Below, in pieces: positions 1-6,381 of a stretch of DNA of 9,957 bases. The notes under the pieces were generated by a model, which was not told the origin of the DNA, did not search any database, and saw only the letters and a list, made by a program, of their open reading frames with translations. Numbering within the stretch: the first letter of the stretch is position 1; each line of letters begins with the position of its first letter. The position numbers and the translations under genes are program-made. The DNA lies in contig JAUVKO010000060.1 of the NCBI GenBank assembly GCA_030596225.1, positions 1 through 9,957 on the forward strand, in the 5' to 3' direction. This DNA is from Fidelibacterota bacterium (GTDB lineage Bacteria > Fidelibacterota > UBA8477 > JABMPR01).

Positions 1-36
1 TACTGCTCACATAGTGCACACGCTAAATCTCTGATC

Positions 37-63
37 ACTGTATATCACTGATACATATACAGT
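37..63. repeat. Inverted repeat in the gene-free left edge
   Basis: The arms ACTGTATAT (37-45) and ATATACAGT (55-63) are perfect 9-bp complements around a 9-nt loop. ATCACTG is also repeated directly at 34-40 and 44-50. The rest of positions 1-252, downstream of the toxin gene, shows no convincing gene on either strand. The repeat could be an operator for a gene to the left or a weak 3'-end hairpin. The AT-rich arms and the lack of a T-tract argue against a strong terminator. Confidence 0.4.
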
Positions 64-252
64 TACAGGGATATGCCATAGGACTTAAAATCCCTTGTTA
101 ATTGTGACCAGCCTTAACCCTTAATAATACATAAGTTGTAAGCGTACCTGGATAGTGATTAATCGGTAAAATATCTTCTAGAACTGAGTATCGTAAACAA
201 CAAATATGATGCTATCACTGTGTGATTATTACCACCAAACTCCTGAAATGAT

Positions 253-648
253 TCAAACATACCAATCCTCAAGTAGTAAATCAGGCACTCGTGCAAATTC
301 TCTTGTATTGTGAGTAACCAACACTCCTTGATTTGCTCTAGCCGTTGCAGCAATCATTGTATCCAATGGACCAATTTTCTTGCCAATGCTCTCCAGATGT
401 ACTCTGATCCGCGCTGCATGAATGCTAGCCGCTAAATCAAATGGTAAGAGATTGACCGTATTGATCAACTGGTGAAGCTGTTCGCTGCGTTTCTCAGAAA
501 AAGGTGACTTTTCTATTCCCACAAACAGTTCATAGACGACTATGGTAGGGATACCAATATCCTGTGGAGATTGCGCAAGTAGTTTTGATTTCACCTTACC
601 TTGATCCTTGAAGAAATAGATTAAGGTGTTAGTATCAAGAACAAACAC
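253..648 (-). CDS. vapC: VapC-type PIN-domain toxin (putative RNase)
   Basis: This 131-aa protein spans one PIN domain, the normal size for a VapC toxin. VapC proteins are Mg-dependent endoribonucleases that typically cut tRNA or rRNA and block translation. The acidic residues are visible: D5 in the N-terminal LDTN, E40 in VVYELFVG, and D96 in IGPLDTMIA. The late motif THNTREF (112-118) corresponds to the TNNxREF of MvpT/VapC toxins. The start is GTG (648-646), directly abutting the antitoxin's TAA, with a good Shine-Dalgarno GAGGAGA inside the last antitoxin codons, so translation of the two is coupled. Family assignment is secure. The RNA target cannot be told from sequence. Confidence 0.93.
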   Translation of the reverse strand: MFVLDTNTLIYFFKDQGKVKSKLLAQSPQDIGIPTIVVYELFVGIEKSPFSEKRSEQLHQLINTVNLLPFDLAASIHAARIRVHLESIGKKIGPLDTMIAATARANQGVLVTHNTREFARVPDLLLEDWYV

Positions 649-879
649 TTAAATCTCCTCTCTCTCTGTATCAGCACCAATCTCTGACCTTAACTCTTCC
701 AAATCCGGGAAATCTTCCCACTGACCTGACATTTCTGCTATATGATCCGGCCACTCGTTATCAACTTTTTCTTTGATCAACGAAGCTATCCATTGACTCA
801 ATGAACGGTTCTCAATTTTTGCTTTACTTCTCATCTTTTCTTCAACTTGTTTTTCCAAGTATATGGTTACTTGTCCCAT
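649..879 (-). CDS. vapB: VapB-type antitoxin, ribbon-helix-helix family
   Basis: This 76-aa protein has an N-terminal ribbon-helix-helix DNA-binding segment (MGQVTIYLEKQVEEKMRSKA and the helix around NRSLSQWIASLIKEK). Its acidic tail carries WEDFPDLEELRSEIG, a pattern common in antitoxins paired with VapC toxins. The tail probably wraps and inhibits the toxin, while the N-terminus should bind the operator and autorepress. An upstream in-frame GTG at 891 exists, but I chose the ATG at 879-877. A near-perfect Shine-Dalgarno, GGAGGTG, lies just before it, and the GTG would sit upstream of that Shine-Dalgarno. The stop TAA touches the toxin GTG with no gap. Confidence 0.9.
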   Translation of the reverse strand: MGQVTIYLEKQVEEKMRSKAKIENRSLSQWIASLIKEKVDNEWPDHIAEMSGQWEDFPDLEELRSEIGADTEREEI

Positions 880-890
880 AATCACCTCCA

Positions 891-902
891 CACATATATG
901 TG
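891..902. promoter_or_regulatory. Palindromic probable operator of the vapBC pair
   Basis: CACATATATGTG is a perfect 12-bp palindrome, 11 nt upstream of the antitoxin ATG. It lies where transcription from the predicted promoter at 905-932 should begin. Ribbon-helix-helix antitoxins usually bind short palindromes at their own promoter. A related half-site, GTATATGTATAT (906-917), adjoins it and could give cooperative binding. Function is inferred from position and symmetry. Confidence 0.5.
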
Positions 903-904
903 CA

Positions 905-932
905 AGTATATGTATATTTTCGACAAATGCAA
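905..932 (-). promoter_or_regulatory. Probable sigma70-type promoter for vapBC
   Basis: Read on the minus strand, TTGCAT (932-927) is followed after 16 nt by TATACT (910-905), a 5-of-6 match to the -10 consensus. The -35 is weak, which is common for regulated promoters. The predicted start point falls in the palindrome at 891-902, fitting repression by the antitoxin complex. Confidence 0.45.
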
Positions 933-984
933 ATATTTTTTAGCCATCCGTTGTGAGGGTCAGGAGTTTGTGCTTATGGATAAG

Positions 985-1028
985 CCCACCCCGACACAGC
1001 TTCGCTGTGCCACCCCTCCTAGGAGGGG
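985..1028 (+). repeat. REP-like palindromic repeat, copy A
   Basis: The unit starts CCCACCCC. A small hairpin follows (CACAGC 995-1000, loop TTC, GCTGTG 1004-1009), then a perfect 16-bp palindrome CCCCTCCTAGGAGGGG (1013-1028). Its architecture matches copy B (1071-1117) read on the opposite strand, so the two face each other across about 42 bp. This is the style of short interspersed palindromic element found between genes in many environmental bacteria. It could stabilise the dnaE2 transcript end, but no T-tract follows for intrinsic termination. Confidence 0.6.
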
Positions 1029-1067
1029 ATATCCGTACCACCAGAGCAATAATCCACTTGACGGCAA

Positions 1068-1403
1068 TTAGCCCTCCCCTTGGGGAGGTGCCCGCAGGGT
1101 GGAGGGGCGGGTTGGGTGCAAACTGCTAAACAGTGTTTGGTCGATTCGGCGCGGAATACGTACCTTATCCAGGAACTCTATCTGCTTGACTGTCAGAGAG
1201 ATAGCCCCGTAATCTTCCTCTACAAGCCCCCGTAAGAGATAGGGTCGGGCATTACTGAGCATGCGACAGAATTTGCGGTATACTTTTGGGAAGAATACAG
1301 TTTCATAGATGGCTGTTGTATCCTCAAAACTAATGAATTCCATAGGTTCATCATGCTTGGTGTGAACCACCTTGCCAGTGATGAGCCAACCAATGACAGG
1401 CAC
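1068..1403 (-). CDS. dnaE2: C-terminal OB-fold segment of DnaE2, separated by an in-frame TAG
   Basis: The 111 residues match the OB domain at the end of DnaE-type alpha subunits: VIGWLITGKVVHTKHDEPMEFISFEDTTA, then ETVFFPKVYRKF and a GAISLTV strand. The domain is thought to bind single-stranded template DNA. The frame is identical to that of the polymerase upstream: its TAG at 1409-1407 is followed by GAA, then this GTG (1403-1401). It is therefore the same gene interrupted by one stop codon. Independent initiation at GTG looks poor, because the only Shine-Dalgarno-like AGGA lies one base from it. About 20 C-terminal residues (from roughly SLHPTRPS) are encoded inside repeat copy B and are probably not part of the ancestral domain. 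It could be a readthrough extension, a separately translated domain or a dead fragment. Confidence 0.8.
   Translation of the reverse strand: MPVIGWLITGKVVHTKHDEPMEFISFEDTTAIYETVFFPKVYRKFCRMLSNARPYLLRGLVEEDYGAISLTVKQIEFLDKVRIPRRIDQTLFSSLHPTRPSTLRAPPQGEG
1071..1117 (-). repeat. REP-like palindromic repeat, copy B, overlapping the dnaE2 3' end
   Basis: CCTCCCC (1073-1079) and GGGGAGG (1082-1088) form a GC-rich hairpin with a 2-nt loop. A small CCC-GCA-GGG hairpin follows (1091-1099), then a CCCAACCC block read on the minus strand. The order of parts is that of copy A in inverted orientation. The dnaE2 frame runs through it and stops just beyond, suggesting the element landed in or replaced the original 3' end. 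Confidence 0.6.
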
Positions 1404-1406
1404 TTC

Positions 1407-4127
1407 CTACCCAATATACCGGTGGAGATCACAGGCTCGTACGTAGGATAAGAGTTGCAACAGTTTTTCATATAAGCTCAAGGGATGACGTGAGATAAGA
1501 AAGCCCAGAACATCAGTCTCATGCATGAGCATGGTCTTTTGGGAGTAAGCACCAATATTCGGGACATAATAAGCGTTGCGCCCGTTCAATTCTAATAGAG
1601 AAACCGGTTTTTCCCGATGCTGCTGCCCAGCACGGGCCTGATACAAATACCACATAAGCCTGGGCCTTGCTTCCATACCCTCCACCCCATCAAAACAACC
1701 AGCCTTAATAAGTATGCGCACATCTGATTGATCCAATTCAGGCATTCGTCTCAAAAAGGACTCAAATGATGTAAAGCGACCATTCGATTTACGCTCAGCG
1801 ACAATGTATTCCAACGCTATCTGCTTGATTCCTTTAAGCTGCATAAATCCGATCTGCACCCAATCGTTCATCCCTGTATGCCTGATCTCAGAAACATTGA
1901 TATTGGGCAATAATATCTTTAGACCCAGTCGACGTGCTTCAGAGTAATAACCGAATGTCGAATAGTAACCACCCTGATTGCTCATTACTGAAGCTATAAA
2001 CTCTGCCGGATAGTGTGCCTTCAGATAAGCTGATTTAAAGGAAACCAAGGCATAAGATGCTGAATGCGGCTTACAGAAAGAATATCCTGAAAAGGACATA
2101 ATCATTTCCCACAAAGTCTCAATAACGTCATCAGCTACCCCATTTTTCCGCGCCCCTGTGACAAATTTCTCGCAATAATCCCTAAGTTTCACCTCCTTGT
2201 GCTTCTTGGACATGACCTTGCGCAGTTCATTCCCTTCATCAGCATCAAATCCGGCCAAACGCATAGCAACTCTGGTTACATCTTCCTGGTAAACCATTAT
2301 GCCATAGGTTTCTTTCAGGGTCTCATCAAGTAAGGGATGAAGTGGCTCATAGTCACCTCCATGGAGCCGATGCACAAACTCACGAATCCATTTATTGGCA
2401 GCCGGATGGATAATACTTGAGGCAATGACCAGATTTTCATAATCGCCGGTCTGCATTTTACTCAACAGCTGGCGGGTAGCCGGTGACTCCACATAAAAGC
2501 ACCCCATGGTGCGGGCTGTGCGAATAAGCTCCTGGGTCCGCAGATCTTCATGCGGGTTCAATTTCCAATATGGAATATCAACACCATAATGCTCATGAAC
2601 ATCTGCCAGAATATCCCGAATAACGGCCAGTGAACGATTCCCCAATAGATCGATCTTCACCAATCCGAAATCTTCCGCCTGATCTTTCTCCCACTGAATG
2701 ATCTGGACCCCTTTGGGAGCCCGTTGAATCGGAACATAACTACATATTTCATCAGGTGTCAGGACCACCCCGCCGGGATGAACACTGAGATAACGGGGAA
2801 ATCCGGCCAGATAGAAACCATTTCGGATAATCTCCGGCCAGGGATCCTGGAGATCCAGATCGCTGAGCAATGGATTTGTAGCCAGTTCTTTAAAGGGATC
2901 ACTTACATACCAGAGATGGGAAAGCCGTTTGGTTACAATACCAATCTCGCTCTCCGTCAGGCCATAGACCTTTGCTACTTCACGGATGGCAGCCCGTGCC
3001 TTGAAGGTCACATGATTACAGATCATGGCCGAGTGGGAGTCACCATAGGTTTTAAAAGTATAATTCAATACGTCATCACGGGTATCCCAGGGAAAATCTA
3101 CATCGATATCCGGTGGATCCTTGCGTCCCGGAGACAGAAAACGCTCAAAAAAGAGATTATGCCGGATGGGATCCACATGGGTGATTTTTAAAGTATAGGC
3201 AACAATGCTGGCAGCAGCACTCCCCCGCCCGCAGGTAATGGGCGATTGTTGAACAATATCCTGGACAATGAGAAAATAATTTGAGAAGTGTTTTTCTTTG
3301 ACTGTTATTAACTCATGCTCAATGCGATCCCGAATACGATCTGTAATGGTACCATATCGTTCCCGGGCACCCAAATAAACACGGTTCTTCAGTTTCTGAA
3401 AATCACGGGCATCATTGGACTCCGGGAAAACAAAGTTGTTCAGATCAGGTCGCCATTGGCACTTGGCTGCCACCTCCAGAGTGCGATCCATGGCGTCTTC
3501 TGCAAAGGGCAGCACATCCCGAGTTTCCTCGCGACTATGCAGATAATTATTTAAGGGCACTAATTCATCTTTCGGCAAGCGGGATAGCTTGGTATTGAGA
3601 TCAATGGCCCGCATGATCCGGTGCAACTGATGCCCTTGTGGCGACCCCATGTAGGTAGGAATATTAGCGACGGTGGGCAAGCCCTCCGCTTTAGCCCAGC
3701 GGTACAAGCTGTAACTCCCCGGTCCCAAAGAGACATAAGTATCCTCAAGGCGGTAACCATGCAGCAGATTGCGATTTGTGGTGATCATCACCAGACCATC
3801 CAGATGACCTGGCAAAGCTTTGCTGAGATCGAAGCCCTCTTCGGTATGTCTTTGGGTGATAAGACGGCAGAGATTGGCATAGCCCACATCATTTTTGACC
3901 AGTAGAACAGCCTTGCGATTGTGAGTATCATCCAAAGTGGCACCAATGATCATATCCAGGCCATGTTCCAGGGCCGTCTGATAGAGATAGATCATGCCAT
4001 ACAGATTGTTGGTATCTGCAATGGCAAACTGCGTATATCCCTTTTTGATCATGAAATTACATAAATGCTTTGGGGATAATGTCCCTCTCAGTAAGGAGTA
4101 GTGACTGTGGACTTCTAAGGGGAGCAT
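1407..4127 (-). CDS. dnaE2: DnaE2/ImuC-type error-prone DNA polymerase III alpha subunit, core part
   Basis: This 906-aa product is the catalytic part of a C-family replicative-type polymerase. The N-terminal PHP domain begins VHSHYSLLRG (6-15), but its metal site looks degenerate: the usual TDH motif reads ADTN (38-41). The polymerase core carries CGRGSAAAS (299-307). Catalytic aspartates D342 and D344 lie in PDIDVDF (339-345), and the third, D493, in VKIDLLGNRSL, so the active site is intact. A helix-hairpin-helix region follows at about 785-815. The ATG (4127-4125) comes one base after the imuB stop TAA, so the two are translationally coupled; no clear Shine-Dalgarno is seen. Adjacency to lexA and an ImuB-like protein points to the mutagenic DnaE2/ImuC branch rather than the housekeeping enzyme. 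The product ends at an in-frame TAG immediately before the OB domain. With the segment at 1068-1403 it would be about 1019 aa, normal for DnaE2. Confidence 0.9.
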   Translation of the reverse strand: MLPLEVHSHYSLLRGTLSPKHLCNFMIKKGYTQFAIADTNNLYGMIYLYQTALEHGLDMIIGATLDDTHNRKAVLLVKNDVGYANLCRLITQRHTEEGFDLSKALPGHLDGLVMITTNRNLLHGYRLEDTYVSLGPGSYSLYRWAKAEGLPTVANIPTYMGSPQGHQLHRIMRAIDLNTKLSRLPKDELVPLNNYLHSREETRDVLPFAEDAMDRTLEVAAKCQWRPDLNNFVFPESNDARDFQKLKNRVYLGARERYGTITDRIRDRIEHELITVKEKHFSNYFLIVQDIVQQSPITCGRGSAAASIVAYTLKITHVDPIRHNLFFERFLSPGRKDPPDIDVDFPWDTRDDVLNYTFKTYGDSHSAMICNHVTFKARAAIREVAKVYGLTESEIGIVTKRLSHLWYVSDPFKELATNPLLSDLDLQDPWPEIIRNGFYLAGFPRYLSVHPGGVVLTPDEICSYVPIQRAPKGVQIIQWEKDQAEDFGLVKIDLLGNRSLAVIRDILADVHEHYGVDIPYWKLNPHEDLRTQELIRTARTMGCFYVESPATRQLLSKMQTGDYENLVIASSIIHPAANKWIREFVHRLHGGDYEPLHPLLDETLKETYGIMVYQEDVTRVAMRLAGFDADEGNELRKVMSKKHKEVKLRDYCEKFVTGARKNGVADDVIETLWEMIMSFSGYSFCKPHSASYALVSFKSAYLKAHYPAEFIASVMSNQGGYYSTFGYYSEARRLGLKILLPNINVSEIRHTGMNDWVQIGFMQLKGIKQIALEYIVAERKSNGRFTSFESFLRRMPELDQSDVRILIKAGCFDGVEGMEARPRLMWYLYQARAGQQHREKPVSLLELNGRNAYYVPNIGAYSQKTMLMHETDVLGFLISRHPLSLYEKLLQLLSYVRACDLHRYIG

Positions 4128-4128
4128 A

Positions 4129-5331
4129 TTATGGGTTTGATGGGGTTCTAACTTCTAACTCAACAGCTTGCGTTAAACCAAACCTTAACACATCATAACC
4201 ATGCTTTTCCCGTAGATCATCCATGACTTGATGAAGGGCACTATGTCTGGCAGCGTCGGGATTGATGACTTGGGAAAAAAGACTGGTCTGGTGGGCTGAC
4301 TGGGTAAGCTTTTCAAAACCAATGGAAAGATAACGAATTCGGGTACGGCGCTCGAATAGCTGCTCGAAAATCTTTTGGGTATGATAATACATGAGATATT
4401 CTGCATGAGTTGGTTCCGGTAAACGAATAGTGCGGGTGGCTACTTTGCTGTCAGAATAGCGGCAAAAGACACGTATACTGTTACTTTTCTGGTTCTGCTG
4501 ACGTAAACGAGTACAGCCTCCCTCAAGGAGATAATAGACTACCCCAGCGATCAAATGATCGTCATTTGTGTCCTCACCGAAGGTATACTCTGCTTTGATC
4601 TCCAAACGCTGTTCCGGTGGTAATACGGGGCTGTTATCGACACCCAGGGCCTGCTGATGTAAGACTAGTGCACTCTTACCAATAACCAGGACAAGCTTAT
4701 CGATGGGAACAGCAGCCAGCATACCAATGGTCTGCAAATTCAGTTCTTCCAGCAGAACCCGGTCTGTAGTCTGACCAACACCCGGCAGCATCTTGAGTTC
4801 CAGGGGTTCCAGGAAAGTGCGTTCATTTCCAGGCAGAACATCGAAAAGCTCTGCATATTGGCGGATATATCGAGCGGCAACAGAGGAAACCAGTTTGTTC
4901 ACAGAAATGCCTATACTGGAGGTTAAATGATAGGCATCACGAATATCTTTGTGCATGCGGTACGCACTGTCCTTAATACGCCCCAGCAAACGTGTTGTAC
5001 CCGTCATATCAATGGCAACCTGGCCATAGCACAGCGGTTCTACATAGGGTGAATATTGAGACAAGCGGGTTGTGATGGCATCCATAGCTCGTTGATATAA
5101 TTCAGGATTGGAATCCACTATAATGAGTCGGTGTTCCAACTTGAGTGCCTGTCGGAGAAACATCCCTCTATTAATACCCTCATGGCGGGCTTCACCAGAA
5201 GCAGATAGCACGATAGCTCTTCCTCCTGACCCGGAAGAAACCACCACGGGTCGATTGCGATAGCTTCGATTAACAGCCTGTTCTACCGTGGCCGGGAACG
5301 AGGGCACCTCAATATGGAGTACATCTTTCAT
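4129..5331 (-). CDS. imuB: ImuB-like, catalytically degenerate Y-family DNA polymerase
   Basis: This 400-aa protein has the Y-family fold: fingers/palm (1-160) with the conserved SIGISVNKLVSSVAAR (139-154), a helix-hairpin-helix thumb (LPGVGQTTDRVLLEELNLQTIGML, about 182-205), and a little-finger domain (about 245-345). The catalytic carboxylates are lost. The HVDMDCFFA motif reads HIEVPSFPA (6-14), and the SIDEAYLD motif reads CYGQVAID (101-108), so D and E become G103 and Q104. That is the signature of ImuB, which acts as a scaffold rather than a polymerase. A beta-clamp-binding motif, QTSLF (348-352), is present as in ImuB. It is followed within one base by dnaE2, its usual partner. The start is ATG 5331-5329; no Shine-Dalgarno is seen because heptamer repeats fill the leader. 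It is shorter than typical ImuB (about 500 aa), so the C-terminal extension is reduced. Confidence 0.87.
   Translation of the reverse strand: MKDVLHIEVPSFPATVEQAVNRSYRNRPVVVSSGSGGRAIVLSASGEARHEGINRGMFLRQALKLEHRLIIVDSNPELYQRAMDAITTRLSQYSPYVEPLCYGQVAIDMTGTTRLLGRIKDSAYRMHKDIRDAYHLTSSIGISVNKLVSSVAARYIRQYAELFDVLPGNERTFLEPLELKMLPGVGQTTDRVLLEELNLQTIGMLAAVPIDKLVLVIGKSALVLHQQALGVDNSPVLPPEQRLEIKAEYTFGEDTNDDHLIAGVVYYLLEGGCTRLRQQNQKSNSIRVFCRYSDSKVATRTIRLPEPTHAEYLMYYHTQKIFEQLFERRTRIRYLSIGFEKLTQSAHQTSLFSQVINPDAARHSALHQVMDDLREKHGYDVLRFGLTQAVELEVRTPSNP
4146..4159 (+). repeat. Tandem heptamer TTCTAAC x2 at the 3' end of imuB
   Basis: Two exact copies of TTCTAAC (4146-4152 and 4153-4159) lie on the plus strand. 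On the coding strand they read as GTTAGAA twice and encode part of the last residues of ImuB (around LEVR). The unit is the same TTCTRAC class as the six-unit array at the other end of imuB, but in opposite orientation. Confidence 0.6.
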
Positions 5332-5378
5332 AAGAAGGCAGGAGTCAGAAGACAGAAGTCAGGAGTCAGAATTCAGGA
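5332..5378 (-). repeat. Heptamer tandem array in the imuB leader
   Basis: Read on the minus strand, the stretch between the upstream ORF's stop and the imuB ATG is six consecutive 7-nt units: TCCTGAA, TTCTGAC, TCCTGAC, TTCTGTC, TTCTGAC, TCCTGCC. A partial TTCTT follows, ending immediately before ATG. Such degenerate heptamer arrays occur between genes in several bacterial groups. Here the array fills the ribosome-binding region with pyrimidine-rich sequence, leaving no Shine-Dalgarno, so its copy number could affect imuB translation. Confidence 0.8.
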
Positions 5379-5379
5379 G

Positions 5380-5628
5380 TTAAAATACAGCAAGAGATTC
5401 AGACGCTGCTAGCTGCATGCTTTGGCTTGCCAATCGCTTGCGGGGAACAGAAATATGCCGGAGGTGATATTCTTTTACGGAAGCAGGTTTGATTTTTCGT
5501 TCAGGCAACATAGCAGATGCATGTACTTTACACCTTCCCAGAGGTGCAGATCCCAGCACCACTTTGGTTCTTCCTCGAGGACCACGGAGTATGGTGGTAA
5601 CGGGACTATGGATTGAAGGATAGCGCAT
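5380..5628 (-). CDS. Unrecognised 82-aa basic protein in the imuA position
   Basis: This small ORF starts at ATG 5628-5626 and ends at TAA 5382-5380, 48 nt before imuB. I do not recognise it. The product is rich in Arg/Lys (RGPRGRTK, LPERKIKP, VPRKRLA) with no membrane segment or signal peptide, so a nucleic-acid or polymerase-contacting protein is conceivable. It occupies the place held by imuA in other mutagenesis cassettes but is far too short for ImuA (over 200 aa) and has no Walker motifs. The ribosome-binding site is weak (AAAGGATC about 16 nt upstream). The frame stays open upstream through the palindromic repeat at 5655-5719, so the gene may have lost its 5' end when that repeat arrived. 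It may also be non-coding. Confidence 0.4.
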   Translation of the reverse strand: MRYPSIHSPVTTILRGPRGRTKVVLGSAPLGRCKVHASAMLPERKIKPASVKEYHLRHISVPRKRLASQSMQLAASESLAVF

Positions 5629-5654
5629 TTTAGATTTTTGAGTTGATCCTTTTT

Positions 5655-5719
5655 GGGCTAAAGCCCCTTTAAGTTTCAGGTTTCTCTCACCCCCGGCATA
5701 AATGCCGGGGTAATTGATA
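5655..5719 (-). repeat. Two-palindrome repeat, left copy, beside the transposase
   Basis: GGGCT/AGCCC (5655-5666) is followed after 24 nt by the 20-bp hairpin CCCCGGCATAAATGCCGGGG (5691-5710; 9-bp arms, 2-nt loop) and then TAATTGATA. The same arrangement, in the same orientation, occurs at 6314-6376. The pair therefore forms long imperfect direct repeats on either side of the Y1 transposase. A separate perfect palindrome, CCAAATATTTGG (5720-5731), directly adjoins this copy. Confidence 0.8.
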
Positions 5720-5811
5720 CCAAATATTTGGCACCGCAGCTCCCCCTAGGACTCTACATACCTGATTAATTACTTTGAGTCCAGTCGAGATATTTCATAA
5801 TCCTATACTTA

Positions 5812-5831
5812 CCCCGCCTTAAAAGGCGGGG
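5812..5831. repeat. Third hairpin of the same design, downstream of the transposase gene
   Basis: CCCCGCCTT (5812-5820), loop AA, AAGGCGGGG (5823-5831): 9-bp arms and a 2-nt loop, exactly the geometry of the hairpins at 5691 and 6348 but with a different core. It lies about 40 nt beyond the transposase stop. No T-tract follows on the minus strand, so a recognition site for the transposase is more likely than a terminator. Confidence 0.65.
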
Positions 5832-5871
5832 ATATTAGTACACTTTATACACAATGACTTTAGCCCAATAC

Positions 5872-6294
5872 TCATGATCTTAGCCTCTTAGTAATAAATT
5901 TTTGGTATTCTTCTGAGAATGTCTTTTTGCGGTGATGCTCATCTTGATTCTGGATGTATTGCCGGACCCGATCCACCTCACCTTCCCCAACAGAAACACT
6001 ATAGTAATCATCCTGCCACTCAAATTTACCTTGAACCAGCTTTTCTTTGTTGATCCAAAATGATGATTCACCTTTGAGTAACTGGGCAATCTCAGATATA
6101 GTTTGTTTCGCCCCTAAGGAAATAAGCAGATGGATATGTTCCTGGCCTCCACCAATGCTATCCACAAAGATCTTTTTATTTCTAGCATTGTCACGAATAT
6201 GCTTAAATACAGTGGAACGCACTATTTTCTTAAGCAATGGTGTTCTATTCTTAGTCGTCCAGACCATATGTATCCATATTTTGAGAAATGCCAA
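5872..6294 (-). CDS. tnpA: Y1 (HUH) transposase, IS200/RAYT family
   Basis: This 140-aa protein is a complete Y1 transposase of the IS200-like/REP-associated type. The HUH metal-binding pair is H53 and H55 in GGGQEHIHLLISL. The nucleophile is probably Y113 in RVRQYIQNQDEHH, with Q117 one helical turn later. Conserved family features include IWIHMVWTTKNRTPLL at the N-terminus, KGESSFWIN (74-82) and FEWQDDYYSVSVGEGE. These enzymes nick and rejoin single-stranded DNA at hairpins. The start is TTG 6294-6292, supported by Shine-Dalgarno GGAG 8 nt upstream. The gene looks intact, and the flanking hairpins are likely substrates. Whether it moves as an insertion sequence or is a domesticated REP-processing enzyme cannot be decided here. 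Confidence 0.88.
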   Translation of the reverse strand: MAFLKIWIHMVWTTKNRTPLLKKIVRSTVFKHIRDNARNKKIFVDSIGGGQEHIHLLISLGAKQTISEIAQLLKGESSFWINKEKLVQGKFEWQDDYYSVSVGEGEVDRVRQYIQNQDEHHRKKTFSEEYQKFITKRLRS

Positions 6295-6313
6295 TTATCT
6301 ATCTCCGCTTTTC

Positions 6314-6376
6314 GGGCTAAAGCCCTTAATTTTTAGATTCGTCTACTCCCCGGCATGAATGCCGGGGTAATTGATA
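6314..6376 (-). repeat. Two-palindrome repeat, right copy, just after lexA
   Basis: GGGCT/AGCCC (6314-6325), a spacer, then CCCCGGCATGAATGCCGGGG (6348-6367) and TAATTGATA (6368-6376). The hairpins and the 3' TAATTGATA match the left copy almost perfectly, while the spacer has diverged. On the minus strand the GC-rich hairpin begins about 14 nt after the lexA stop, so it may stabilise or attenuate the lexA transcript before the transposase and imuB genes. Confidence 0.8.
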
Positions 6377-6381
6377 GGCAA

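Larger units (their letters stand above)
5655..6376 (-). mobile_element. IS200/RAYT-type element inserted between lexA and imuB
   Basis: The unit of about 720 bp holds a single Y1 transposase gene and is bounded by direct copies of a two-palindrome repeat, with a third hairpin inside (5812-5831). Size and gene content fit IS200-family elements, which have hairpin ends and make no target duplication. The near-identical flanking palindromes also fit a REP-associated tyrosine transposase with its REP units. Exact ends cannot be set without an empty-site comparison. The element separates lexA from the rest of the mutagenesis cassette. Confidence 0.6.

Noticed and set aside
37..63. Possible E. coli-type SOS box (CTGT...ACAG) at the inverted repeat
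   Set aside because: The half-sites are 17 nt apart rather than 8, and the site is not next to any SOS gene in the window.
86..105. Sequence resembling a tRNA-Leu (TAA) anticodon loop
   Set aside because: Only the GACTTAAAATCCC core matches. There is no acceptor stem, D-arm or T-arm in register around it.
1401..1409. Frameshift between the DnaE2 core and its OB domain
   Set aside because: The two frames are the same: TAG, GAA, GTG follow in register. The break is a stop codon, not a frameshift.
2724..3191. Plus-strand 155-aa open frame inside dnaE2
   Set aside because: It lies antisense to conserved polymerase motifs and has no family resemblance or ribosome-binding site; it is a shadow frame.
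4129..5331. Active DNA polymerase IV (DinB)
   Set aside because: The catalytic D, D and E positions read E8, G103 and Q104, so polymerase activity is not expected.
5332..5378. CRISPR-like array
   Set aside because: The units are 7 nt, contiguous and without spacers: a simple tandem repeat.
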